Made by a program: the position numbers and the translations under genes. From contig NZ_JACXWX010000013.1 in assembly GCF_014764505.1 (NCBI RefSeq), forward strand, positions 62,001 through 126,000: 64,000 nucleotides of DNA, in the 5' to 3' direction. This DNA comes from Phormidium tenue FACHB-886. Lineage in GTDB: Bacteria; Cyanobacteriota; Cyanobacteriia; Elainellales; Elainellaceae. This document shows positions 45,080 to 53,060 of the stretch, piece by piece; within the stretch, counting starts at the first letter, position 1, and every line of letters starts with the position of its first letter. Below the pieces are notes generated by a model that did not search any database, was not told the origin of the DNA, and was given only the letters and a program-made list of their open reading frames with translations.

Positions 45080-45122
45080 TTTTTGTGTAGAAGCCCCACG
45101 TAGCGGGGTTTTTACACAAAAA
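45080..45122 (+). terminator. Long hairpin, terminator-like on the plus strand
   Basis: TTTTTGTGTA (45080-45089) pairs with TACACAAAAA (45113-45122) and CCCC (45094-45097) with GGGG (45105-45108), joined by A-T and G-T pairs: an 18-bp stem with a 7-nt loop. The GC core followed by TTTTT reads as an intrinsic terminator on the plus strand, but no plus-strand gene lies upstream. It could end an unannotated small transcript. Confidence 0.5.
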
Positions 45123-45444
45123 AGGATTTCAATCTAAGTGCGGAACGCCATAACTTTGTAAAGTTCGGTCGATCGGGTCACCCGATTGGATGAGGTATAT
45201 TCTCTAAGCCGACCTTTATCTTAGAAACATCAGCGATTTGAAAGTGCGAATCAGGAATCTAAACGATTAAGTTTGTATTAGTTTCTACAAGTTCATCTTT
45301 CCTTAAAATTTGAGCCTGTAACCGATCGCTAAGTTGTAGAAGGTTAGAGAGAAACAGCGTATTTCGATTACGATTTAAATTTATCGTAAATATTCTTTTT
45401 CAAGACTAACTGCGGTAATTCCCTCTACAAAATTTGTGCATCTA

Positions 45445-45474
45445 TTTATTCCTCGTCAATATTGGAGGAATAAA
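45445..45474 (+). promoter_or_regulatory. Hairpin sequestering an SD-like sequence
   Basis: TTTATTCCTC (45445-45454) and GAGGAATAAA (45465-45474) form a perfect 10-bp stem with a 10-nt loop. The right arm holds most of the only GGAGG upstream of the peptidoglycan-binding gene, whose start is 56 bp later. Confidence 0.35.
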
Positions 45475-45529
45475 AAATTCATTCACATGACTAGTTCACT
45501 TCAACATATTTCATCAACGTATTTCATTT

Positions 45530-46276
45530 ATGTCTAGCAATCAAACCCTGCCCCAAGCCCAGCCCACCGCTTCTGACCCAGTTTTGAAACAAGGTGATTT
45601 TGGCGCTGCTGTTTTTGAACTACAGACCTTGCTTAACGCCAAGGGCGCTAACCTGGTTACAGACGGCAATTTTGGTCCTGCAACCAGAGCAGCGGTCATC
45701 AAATTTCAGCAGCAAAACGGGCTGGTAGCGGATGGCATTGTGGGTTCCAAAACCTGGGCAGTTCTACGTAAACCAGTCGAACAACCTATCAAACTAGTTG
45801 ATGTTTGTCTCAGCTACCAACCCGATCGCTTCTCCCATCAAACCAATGCGATCAATTGGCTGGAAGCTCAACTGACGTTCCGCACCTTCCGCGAGTTTAT
45901 GCAGCGGTTTGACAAAGCCCAGATCCAGCCTGATCCCCTTCTGAAGCAAGGCGATTCTGGACCAGTCGTTCGTCGATTGCAGGGAATGCTGAATGCTACA
46001 GGTGCAAACCTGGTTGTAGATAGCCAGTTTGGACCAGCAACGCGAGCCGCCGTCATTAAATTTCAGCAACAGCACGGGCTGACGGCTGATGGAACTGTAG
46101 GCGATCAGACTTGGGCAAAGCTATTTCAAATTGTAGAAAAGCGTCCCCTGCGGGTGCTCTTCCACTCCTACCAGGAGCATCAGTTTGACTACACCAAGGC
46201 TGCCCTCGAATGGCTGCAAGCGCAAATTTCCCCCACAACTCTAGCTGAGTTTGCCAAGCGCTGGCGCAATCAATAG
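45530..46276 (+). CDS. Protein with two peptidoglycan-binding domains
   Basis: The 248-residue protein has two PG_binding_1 domains, at about residues 20-83 and 140-203: VLKQGDFGAAVFELQTLLN with FGPATRAAVIKFQQQNGL, and LLKQGDSGPVVRRLQGMLN with FGPATRAAVIKFQQQHGL. Each is followed by a segment of about 50 residues with a conserved WLEAQ/WLQAQ core (AINWLEAQLTFRTFREFM; ALEWLQAQISPTTLAEFA). So the gene is an internal duplication of a PGB-helical unit. There is no signal peptide or catalytic domain. The role is probably binding to cell wall or to an intracellular analogue, but the missing signal leaves its location open. Confidence 0.82.
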   Translation: MSSNQTLPQAQPTASDPVLKQGDFGAAVFELQTLLNAKGANLVTDGNFGPATRAAVIKFQQQNGLVADGIVGSKTWAVLRKPVEQPIKLVDVCLSYQPDRFSHQTNAINWLEAQLTFRTFREFMQRFDKAQIQPDPLLKQGDSGPVVRRLQGMLNATGANLVVDSQFGPATRAAVIKFQQQHGLTADGTVGDQTWAKLFQIVEKRPLRVLFHSYQEHQFDYTKAALEWLQAQISPTTLAEFAKRWRNQ

Positions 46277-46327
46277 CTCTATCCTGCCGGTTACTGACGC
46301 AATCAGTAGTTCTAAACTCCATTCATA

Positions 46328-46365
46328 AAGCGTTGTTTCCAATTCATAGAGTGGAAACAACGCTT
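46328..46365. terminator. Bidirectional terminator between convergent genes
   Basis: AAGCGTTGTTTCCA (46328-46341) and TGGAAACAACGCTT (46352-46365) form a perfect 14-bp stem with a 10-nt loop, followed by CTCTCTTTAT on the plus strand. It sits between the peptidoglycan-binding gene's stop and the exchanger gene's stop. Confidence 0.65.
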
Positions 46366-46371
46366 CTCTCT

Positions 46372-47445
46372 TTATGCAGGATGAAAATAAAACGCCACTC
46401 CTAGTGCTAGATAGGTTGCCAGCAACAGCGCCCCATCCAACCAGTTTGAGCGCCCTCCAGAACTAATTAAATTTGCCACAATCACGCTAATTGCAATGGC
46501 AATTACCTCAAAAGGATTGAAGTTAAGATCGATCGGCTGACCAATCGCCTGACCCACCAAAATCAGTACAGGTGCAACAAACAGCGCAACGAGTGAACTA
46601 TCGCCTGTCACTGTAGAAACTGCCAAATCCATTTCATTCTTTAAAGCAAGGCGAACCAAAATAATATAGCCAGGAATATCACTAACTAACGGCAGAAGAA
46701 TTACCCCTGTGAACAGCGGCGTTAACCCTAGTCGCTGCGTTTCTGGCTCAATCACCCCCACAAACAGGTCTGAAACAAAGGCAATTCCCACTGTAGAAGC
46801 TAGTAGCACCGCAACCCACAGCCAAACCGATCTACGAGGCTCATTGCCACTGGTTTCTTCGTCAATCAGGCGGGTTTCGTAGAGATAGCTGTGCGTGATG
46901 AAGGAGAAGATCAGCGTCAAGCCATACACAAGGATCAGCAATACAGAGATAATGATGGAAAGACTGCGAATTGCCTGCTGATCCACAATATTTGAGGTCG
47001 CAATTACAGCGGTTGGCAAGGCTAAGGCAATGGTTGCCAAGGTCATTGAAGAGCCATTTACCCTAGCGACAATCGGCTTGAAAATCTGCTCTTTGTAACG
47101 CAGACCCCCTGTAAACATTGCTAGTCCTAGAAGGAGCAGCAGCGCCCCCAAAATACTTCCAGTAATGCTGGCTTCCACGATATCTACCAAGCCTCGCCGC
47201 AGCGCCATTAGCGCAATAATCAGCGCGGTGGCGTTGCCAAACAAAGCATTAACCAAACCGCCTACGGTTGACCCTGCCACCGCTGCTACTTCTTCGGTGG
47301 CAGTGCTGAGCCAGATCGAGAGTGGAATGATCGCAAGAGCAGAAATAATAAACACGGCTGTGTCACCCCAATCTAGCCAATCTGCTGCAACAGCGAGCGG
47401 CACCAAGAGTAGGAGAATTAGTGAGATTAGGGTTCTGGCTGGCAT
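46372..47445 (-). CDS. CAX-like cation exchanger with degenerate motifs
   Basis: The product of about 357 residues has roughly ten membrane segments in two halves, with a charged loop between them, as in CAX Ca2+/H+ antiporters. The first alpha-repeat reads STATEEVAAVAGSTVGGLVN and then ALFGNATALIIALMALRRG; CAX proteins have GNxxE here and this one has GNATA. The second, near VSDIPGYIILVRLALKNEMD, lacks the family's GNxxEH. So the acidic residues central to Ca2+ binding in the family look replaced in both halves. The frame extends 67 codons upstream; I chose ATG 47445 because the upstream part overlaps the U32 gene and lacks membrane character. A role as an atypical exchanger is possible. Confidence 0.75.
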   Translation of the reverse strand: MPARTLISLILLLLVPLAVAADWLDWGDTAVFIISALAIIPLSIWLSTATEEVAAVAGSTVGGLVNALFGNATALIIALMALRRGLVDIVEASITGSILGALLLLLGLAMFTGGLRYKEQIFKPIVARVNGSSMTLATIALALPTAVIATSNIVDQQAIRSLSIIISVLLILVYGLTLIFSFITHSYLYETRLIDEETSGNEPRRSVWLWVAVLLASTVGIAFVSDLFVGVIEPETQRLGLTPLFTGVILLPLVSDIPGYIILVRLALKNEMDLAVSTVTGDSSLVALFVAPVLILVGQAIGQPIDLNFNPFEVIAIAISVIVANLISSGGRSNWLDGALLLATYLALGVAFYFHPA

Positions 47446-47546
47446 GAGGCTTACGATCGAACATTGAAGACAGGTCCTTCTTATTAAACCGCAAGCATCA
47501 CTCATTCCAGATCTGGCTTTGGGCGGGAAGGGACAGCCGTAGGCTG

Positions 47547-50036
47547 CTAGAATGTACCGCGAGTCACCCCTAGCTGGCTGGATAGCTTTAGCTCCCGCCA
47601 AAGTTGCGCTCCGCTGATCTCGCCTTGCAGAAGTTGTTGATAGCACTGAATCGACCGCGCTACCTGCTGCGGCGATTCATTCACAAATTCTAGACGAAAG
47701 GATTGTACTCCTACTTTGATAAGGGATTGGACATACTCTGCTCCCGTTTGAGCTACGCCATTAAACACCGTATTGCGACAGCCTGCATCGGCTTGCAGCA
47801 AGTGTTCTGTTCCGGTGCGATCGCGCAATTTAACCTGATGGCTTTCACAGGGGCGACCACAATCGGTGTAGTCTTTGCCTTCCGAAAGAAACGCACAGAA
47901 TACACAATGCTCCATGTGAAACATCGGCATGTGCTGGTGAATCGTTACCTCAAACCAGTCGGTTGGGCACTGCCGGATTAGATCCTCAAGCTGCTGAATA
48001 TTCAGATCATAGGAAGCCGTCAGTCGCTCAAGCTGAAATTGTTTGAAGTAAGCAGCGGCGATCGGATTCGCTACATTCAGTGAGAAATCGCCAATACAGC
48101 GCTGACCTTGAAAGAACGCAAGCTGATCATAATTACGAATTAAATAGCCGTCTGCCTCAGCCGATCGTACCTGCTGCAAAATCCAATTTTCTGCAGGCTT
48201 GGTGATGCGCGGCGGTGCAACCCAGATTGTAGGGACTGTGGAGCTAGACTGCCATTGCCGCACAAGCTGAACGGCTTCTCGGTAGGCGCGCGGGTCTTCA
48301 AACTCGCAGTACAGCGTGGTGATCCCAGACTGGAGAGCAGCTTGAAGTTGGGGCAGGCTGCGAGTAAGGACGGCGAGGGTGGAGTGGCTATCAGCAGAGG
48401 AACTGGGGAGCACAGGCAGGAGATCGGTAAAGCTATGAGTAGAATTAAGCTGCCAGCGTTTGGGCTGTGATCGTAGTTCCTCAAGCTGAGCGACGATCCC
48501 GCGGCGCATTCGGTTCAATTCGCTGATAGGCAAAATCACAGCATCCTGCAGGTGATTAGTAAACTCACCGAGCTGGAAAGGCGTGTTGCCAAGCCGACCA
48601 AACTGGTCCTGTAGCCGATCGCCCGTTAAGGGCTGGCTGTGCGCTTGAGTCAGCGGCATGGCAGACTCAACTTGCACCACATGCCCCTGTGGATCGCGAG
48701 CGATCGCTACAAGCGGTTGATTAGTTGCACCGTGAATTTCTAAAGCGATCGGACGCTGAAACTGTGGAGTTTCACTGCTAAAAGTTTGGCGAAGCTGGCG
48801 ATCGAGTTCTGGATCGCTGGTTTTCCAAATTTTGTCTCCAATTTGGATTCGCTTTAAATCAATGTCTCGTCGCCCAAACGATAGCAGTGCTTCTTTTTTG
48901 CGGTATTCGATCGCATAAATTCGCCCTCCTTCTTCAGGTGCTTCAGGATGTCCGCTGTCGAACACCACACCATCTCCGGCTTTTGCTGAAGCCTCCAGCC
49001 TGACCGCAATCTGCTGATTGTGAACACCAATCACATCACCCAGATAAACCCCCCGCTTCTTACCAAAGCGCGCGTGAACTAGTTCTTGATTATGGATACC
49101 ACGAAACCAGCCTGTGTAAAGCCCTCGCGAAAACGCCATCTCCAGGCTGTAGCGGGATTCTTGAGCTGCTTCCATGCCCTGTGCGGCAACTTGATCGATC
49201 GCCGACCGATAAACGCGTGTCACATTTGCCACATACTCAGCCGACTTCAAGCGCCCTTCGATCTTGAGACAGGTCACGCCCGTTTGCATCAGCTCTGGCA
49301 GAACGTCTAACCCAGCTAGATCTTGGGGGCTAAGCAAATATTTACGCTGGTTTAAATCTACAGCTTTCCCGTCTGCAATCAGCTCATAGGGCATGCGGCA
49401 GGCTTGAGCGCACTCACCCCGGTTGGCAGAGCGTCCGCCCAGCGATTCGCTCGTCAAACACTGCCCAGAGTAGGCAACGCACAGCGCCCCATGCACAAAG
49501 ACCTCTAGCGGCATTGCCACCTGCCGATCGGCTAACTGCTGCTGGATCTTGTTGATTTCCTTCAGCGAGCATTCCCGCGCCAGCACCACGAGCTGACAGC
49601 CCAAAGATTGAGCAAACTCAACGCCCGCTGCGCTCGTCACCGTCATTTGAGTCGAGGCGTGAATCGGGAAGTCGGGCGATAGATGCCGAATGAGCCGACA
49701 GATGCCTACATCCTGCACAATTACCGCATCTACACCTGCACTGATGATGCTGCGGAGATACTGCTCCGCAGCAGCTAGTTCCTGCGGGAAAATTAGCGTG
49801 TTCAGCGTGACGTAGCCTTTAACGCCGCGCCGATGCAGAAATTCCATTAGCTTTGGCAGATCGGCTTCGGTGAAGTTGTGCGCTCTCATCCGCGCATTGA
49901 ATCGCTCCAGCCCAAAGTAAATGGCATCTGCACCATTTTCGATCGCCGCCTTGGCACAGTCCCAATCTCCGGCAGGTGCCAGCAGTTCTGGAATGTGAAC
50001 AGTAGACGGCGATTCAATTGGCAAGTGGGTAGTCAT
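47547..50036 (-). CDS. U32 family peptidase-like protein (RlhA/TrhP type)
   Basis: The 829-residue protein begins with the U32 domain: IPELLAPAGDWDCAKAAIEN, GVDAVIVQDVGICRLI, and the cysteine signature GQCLTSESLGGRSANRGECA followed by QACRMPYEL. A collagenase-like middle domain and a C-terminal U32-associated part with HMEHCVFCAFLSEG and DCGRPCE follow. E. coli members TrhP and RlhA act in hydroxylation of tRNA uridine or 23S rRNA cytidine, with conserved cysteines probably binding a metal or iron-sulfur cluster. The length suggests the fused U32 plus DUF3656 form, like RlhA. No membrane segment. RNA hydroxylation is the best-supported role, though the family is historically called peptidase. 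Confidence 0.88.
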   Translation of the reverse strand: MTTHLPIESPSTVHIPELLAPAGDWDCAKAAIENGADAIYFGLERFNARMRAHNFTEADLPKLMEFLHRRGVKGYVTLNTLIFPQELAAAEQYLRSIISAGVDAVIVQDVGICRLIRHLSPDFPIHASTQMTVTSAAGVEFAQSLGCQLVVLARECSLKEINKIQQQLADRQVAMPLEVFVHGALCVAYSGQCLTSESLGGRSANRGECAQACRMPYELIADGKAVDLNQRKYLLSPQDLAGLDVLPELMQTGVTCLKIEGRLKSAEYVANVTRVYRSAIDQVAAQGMEAAQESRYSLEMAFSRGLYTGWFRGIHNQELVHARFGKKRGVYLGDVIGVHNQQIAVRLEASAKAGDGVVFDSGHPEAPEEGGRIYAIEYRKKEALLSFGRRDIDLKRIQIGDKIWKTSDPELDRQLRQTFSSETPQFQRPIALEIHGATNQPLVAIARDPQGHVVQVESAMPLTQAHSQPLTGDRLQDQFGRLGNTPFQLGEFTNHLQDAVILPISELNRMRRGIVAQLEELRSQPKRWQLNSTHSFTDLLPVLPSSSADSHSTLAVLTRSLPQLQAALQSGITTLYCEFEDPRAYREAVQLVRQWQSSSTVPTIWVAPPRITKPAENWILQQVRSAEADGYLIRNYDQLAFFQGQRCIGDFSLNVANPIAAAYFKQFQLERLTASYDLNIQQLEDLIRQCPTDWFEVTIHQHMPMFHMEHCVFCAFLSEGKDYTDCGRPCESHQVKLRDRTGTEHLLQADAGCRNTVFNGVAQTGAEYVQSLIKVGVQSFRLEFVNESPQQVARSIQCYQQLLQGEISGAQLWRELKLSSQLGVTRGTF

Positions 50037-50138
50037 GGAGGCGATCGCGGTTCAATCAAGACTGCATCTTCGATCTTGCCGCAGTTCCGAAAAACCTGCT
50101 ACGGCTTCTCGAAATCCCCTGTAGAAGTTTGTACTTCT

Positions 50139-51845
50139 CTAGCGCAGACGATTTTGTTCAATGAACTCCATCAGCGCATCATATTTGGGAGAACTCTCCT
50201 GATTAACATATTCCAGTGCCCCCCAGCTCCCCCACTTACTAGGCTCAGAGATGTCAGAGAAGTGCATGAATAGCGTTCCACCGCTTTTCTGCCAGTCGTT
50301 TAAGAGCTGTGTGTAAATCTCCCGCATCTTCGGATGGCGGTTGACCTCAATGAAAAGATTTGTCAGCTTTTCGTTATTCTCAACGCCTTGCCAACCGACC
50401 ACATGCTGACCGCCTTCATACGCCACGAGCCGCAGCCCTTTGTCTTTGGCGACTTTGGCATGATAGGTAAACGCATCTGAGACAACTTTCATATCTTTGC
50501 TCAGCCACTCAAAAGCTTTGCTACTGCCGCCGTCTGCTTGAGACAGCCAGGATTCAATCGTTTTTTGGTGTTCGGGCGCGCCCAAGTTACCGCTGACATA
50601 GCCCGTGATCGCATAGGCGTCCGCCTGTTCGTGGCAGGGCTTATTGCCTTCTGCGACCCAGTAAGGGCAGTTGAGTACCATCTCCTCTAAGCCTTGCCAT
50701 GCCGTTTGGGTACCAAACACTGCCACAACCCGGTCGCGATCAGCTCCAAATTCCCGCTTCCAAATATCTGAAATCTGTGCCGAGCGCATGCCATACCACT
50801 GCATGTATGAATCGCCTTTGTCCTCTCCCCAGCGGGCTTTGCCTTGCGCTAGGGCATATTGCGACTGCGGAAATGACCAGTTCCAGACTTCGTTTGATAG
50901 CTCCACATACGCGTTGAGACCCGGATCAAGCTGCTGTTTCACAAGACGGGCAAAGTTCCGCACATAGTCATCTGTAGCCGCGTGTGGCATGTTAAACCAG
51001 GGGTTTGCGCCCAAGCGGTTAGCGAGCTGCACCATGATTTCAACCGGAACTCCTTTGCCCAGCGCATAGGAACGATCGTCCACTTTGGGACGGTTTGCCC
51101 AATCGCGCTGCTTAGTCTCGTTGGTGTTCATCCAGTCCATAAAGCGGATAGCGCTAAATTTCTTGGTGCGCTCCAGGAAGACTGGATTGAAGATTTGCTG
51201 CTCGTAGGTAGCTTCATAGGCGATCGGCACTACGCGAATATTGCGAATATAGTTGCCGGTCTTTTTAGGGTCAGTCGCGGTAATGATCAGGTGAATTCCT
51301 TCGCCATCGCGCGAGAAATCAACGTTAAGCACATCGCGTCCTGGGCGGGAGGCGGCTTCATCTTTGACCGCATCATAGACATACTCGATCGTGCCTTCCC
51401 CGTCATACAGCACGACATATTGACCAGATTCAAATTTACCGTTACCGCCAAATAAAATCGTGCGGACACGGGTAAATTCCGGCGAATCTTCAGGGGCAGG
51501 CAACGACTTCACCCAGCCATGTTCGTCTAAGTCAAGCTGGTCAAATTCATCCGTTGCCCAGCCGCCTGTGCAGCCCGGCTCGCCTCCTTCGCACTGAGTC
51601 AGCCACTCGCGAGACAGCTTAAAAGCATCTAGAAACGGGACTTCGGTTGACCAATCATTAATGCCATTTAGGTTTGTGCCAAGTGCTAAGGTGGCTCCAG
51701 CGCCTGAAGCTGCCGTAGCCGTAGCCGTCGTTGCAACCTGCGCACAAGACAGCGAGAAAAATACCGTGAGGCTAAATATTGCTAAATAGGCGATCGCTCT
51801 TAGAGAAGGCGATCGGCGCTTGAGCAAGGGAAGCTTGCTGATCAT
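50139..51845 (-). CDS. Exported clan GH-A-like glycoside hydrolase
   Basis: The product of about 568 residues starts with a basic and hydrophobic export signal (RAIAYLAIFSLTVFFSLSCAQ) and then a thermolabile-looking low-complexity stretch. The catalytic domain (from about residue 200) carries ELSNEVWNWSF, with a candidate acid/base Glu near 319, and VAYEGGQHVVG, with a candidate nucleophile Glu near 477. That pattern of NE and later E fits clan GH-A glycosidases. No specific family is recognised. It is the last gene of the rhamnose operon, 54 bp after rfbB. The upstream in-frame extension of 45 codons overlaps rfbB, so I chose ATG 51845. It probably acts on surface or extracellular glycan. 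Confidence 0.72.
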   Translation of the reverse strand: MISKLPLLKRRSPSLRAIAYLAIFSLTVFFSLSCAQVATTATATAASGAGATLALGTNLNGINDWSTEVPFLDAFKLSREWLTQCEGGEPGCTGGWATDEFDQLDLDEHGWVKSLPAPEDSPEFTRVRTILFGGNGKFESGQYVVLYDGEGTIEYVYDAVKDEAASRPGRDVLNVDFSRDGEGIHLIITATDPKKTGNYIRNIRVVPIAYEATYEQQIFNPVFLERTKKFSAIRFMDWMNTNETKQRDWANRPKVDDRSYALGKGVPVEIMVQLANRLGANPWFNMPHAATDDYVRNFARLVKQQLDPGLNAYVELSNEVWNWSFPQSQYALAQGKARWGEDKGDSYMQWYGMRSAQISDIWKREFGADRDRVVAVFGTQTAWQGLEEMVLNCPYWVAEGNKPCHEQADAYAITGYVSGNLGAPEHQKTIESWLSQADGGSSKAFEWLSKDMKVVSDAFTYHAKVAKDKGLRLVAYEGGQHVVGWQGVENNEKLTNLFIEVNRHPKMREIYTQLLNDWQKSGGTLFMHFSDISEPSKWGSWGALEYVNQESSPKYDALMEFIEQNRLR

Positions 51846-51898
51846 AGGGCATGGTTGGAGAACGGTGGACAGGTCAACGGCAGGTTGAACGACAGGTT

Positions 51899-52984
51899 CT
51901 AAGCGTAGACCTTGCGGTAATAGTCTTGATAGTCTTTTGACAGTAGCGGTTGCCACCAGTCTGGGTGAGAGAGATACCATTCGACTGTGCGGCGCAGTCC
52001 TTCCTGTACTGTGACGGAAGGAACCCAGCCCAGCTCAGTCCGAATTTTGGTGGCATCGATCGCATAGCGGCGATCATGTCCTGGGCGATCTTTGACAAAG
52101 GTGATCAGGTTGCGTGCCGGACGTACCGGCAAAGACGGCGCGAGTTCATCCATCAGGTCACACAGCATGTGAACCAGATCGATATTTTTAACTTCGTTGT
52201 TCCCACCAATGTTGTAGGTTTCGCCTGCTGTACCTCGATGGATCACAGCATCAATAGCGCTACAGTGATCTTCTACATACAGCCAGTCGCGCACGTTCTG
52301 CCCATCACCATACACAGGCAGCGGTTTACCCATCAGGATGTTGATGCACATCAGCGGGATTAGCTTTTCTGGGAAGTGATAAGCGCCGTAGTTGTTAGAG
52401 CAGTTGGTAATCAGGGTAGGCAGCCCGTAGGTATGGTGATATGCCCGCACCAAGTGATCGCTCCCTGCCTTGGAGGCTGAGTAGGGGCTGTTGGGCGCAT
52501 AGGGCGTAGTTTCGCTAAACCCCGGGTCGGTCGGCTCTAGACTGCCGTATACTTCGTCTGTAGAGACGTGATGGAAGCGGTAGGTTTGCGGCTGTCCGGC
52601 TGTGTTCCAGTGTTGCCGAAAGGCTTCCAAAAGAGTGAATGTGCCAACGACATTGGTTTGCACGAACGCACCAGGTCCCAAAATCGATCGATCGACGTGC
52701 GACTCGGCAGCAAAGTGAACGATCGTATCGATATCCTCAGTCTGCAGCAGTTCGTCAACCAGGAGACGATCGCAGATATCTCCTTCCACAAAGCGCAGGT
52801 TTGCCTGTCCTTCCAAACTAGTCAGGTTGTTGCGGTTTCCAGCGTAGGTAAGCGCATCTAGGACGATGACTCGATCGCCAGGATATTGCCTGCACCAGTG
52901 ATGCACAAAATTAGAACCAATGAACCCTGCCCCTCCTGTGATAATCACACGGCGTGGCGGTCTGGATACAAGCTGCTCTGGCAT
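51899..52984 (-). CDS. rfbB: dTDP-glucose 4,6-dehydratase
   Basis: The product of about 361 residues is an extended short-chain dehydrogenase. GGAGFIGSNFVHHW binds NAD, and YSASKAGSDHLVRAYHHTYG holds the catalytic Tyr and Lys. It makes dTDP-4-keto-6-deoxyglucose, the second step of dTDP-L-rhamnose synthesis. The frame also opens upstream from a GTG at 53029; I prefer the ATG 52984 (MPEQLVSRPPRR), which gives the usual length. It is fourth in the rfbC-D-A-B order and 76 bp after rfbA. Confidence 0.93.
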   Translation of the reverse strand: MPEQLVSRPPRRVIITGGAGFIGSNFVHHWCRQYPGDRVIVLDALTYAGNRNNLTSLEGQANLRFVEGDICDRLLVDELLQTEDIDTIVHFAAESHVDRSILGPGAFVQTNVVGTFTLLEAFRQHWNTAGQPQTYRFHHVSTDEVYGSLEPTDPGFSETTPYAPNSPYSASKAGSDHLVRAYHHTYGLPTLITNCSNNYGAYHFPEKLIPLMCINILMGKPLPVYGDGQNVRDWLYVEDHCSAIDAVIHRGTAGETYNIGGNNEVKNIDLVHMLCDLMDELAPSLPVRPARNLITFVKDRPGHDRRYAIDATKIRTELGWVPSVTVQEGLRRTVEWYLSHPDWWQPLLSKDYQDYYRKVYA

Positions 52985-53060
52985 AGTAGTTACGTTTTGA
53001 ATATGTTGATTTGCGATCGGCGGGGACACGCCTCACCGAACTGAACTGCGGACTGAATTA

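Larger units (their letters stand above)
44915..45529. other. Long AT-rich intergenic region
   Basis: This 615-bp gap separates the divergent zinc-ribbon and peptidoglycan-binding genes. It contains two structured elements, a long hairpin at 45080-45122 and a 10-bp stem at 45445-45474. A 16-codon frame at 45487-45537 overlaps the next gene's start but has a badly spaced ribosome site, so I do not call it. No other gene is supported. Confidence 0.5.

Noticed and set aside
45487-45537. Small 16-codon frame overlapping the start of the peptidoglycan-binding gene
   Set aside because: The nearest Shine-Dalgarno sequence is about 18 nt upstream and paired in a hairpin, and the peptide has no recognisable features.
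47446-47646. 67-codon upstream extension of the CAX-like gene
   Set aside because: It overlaps the U32 gene's coding sequence by about 100 bp and encodes a non-hydrophobic, low-complexity stretch ahead of the first membrane segment.
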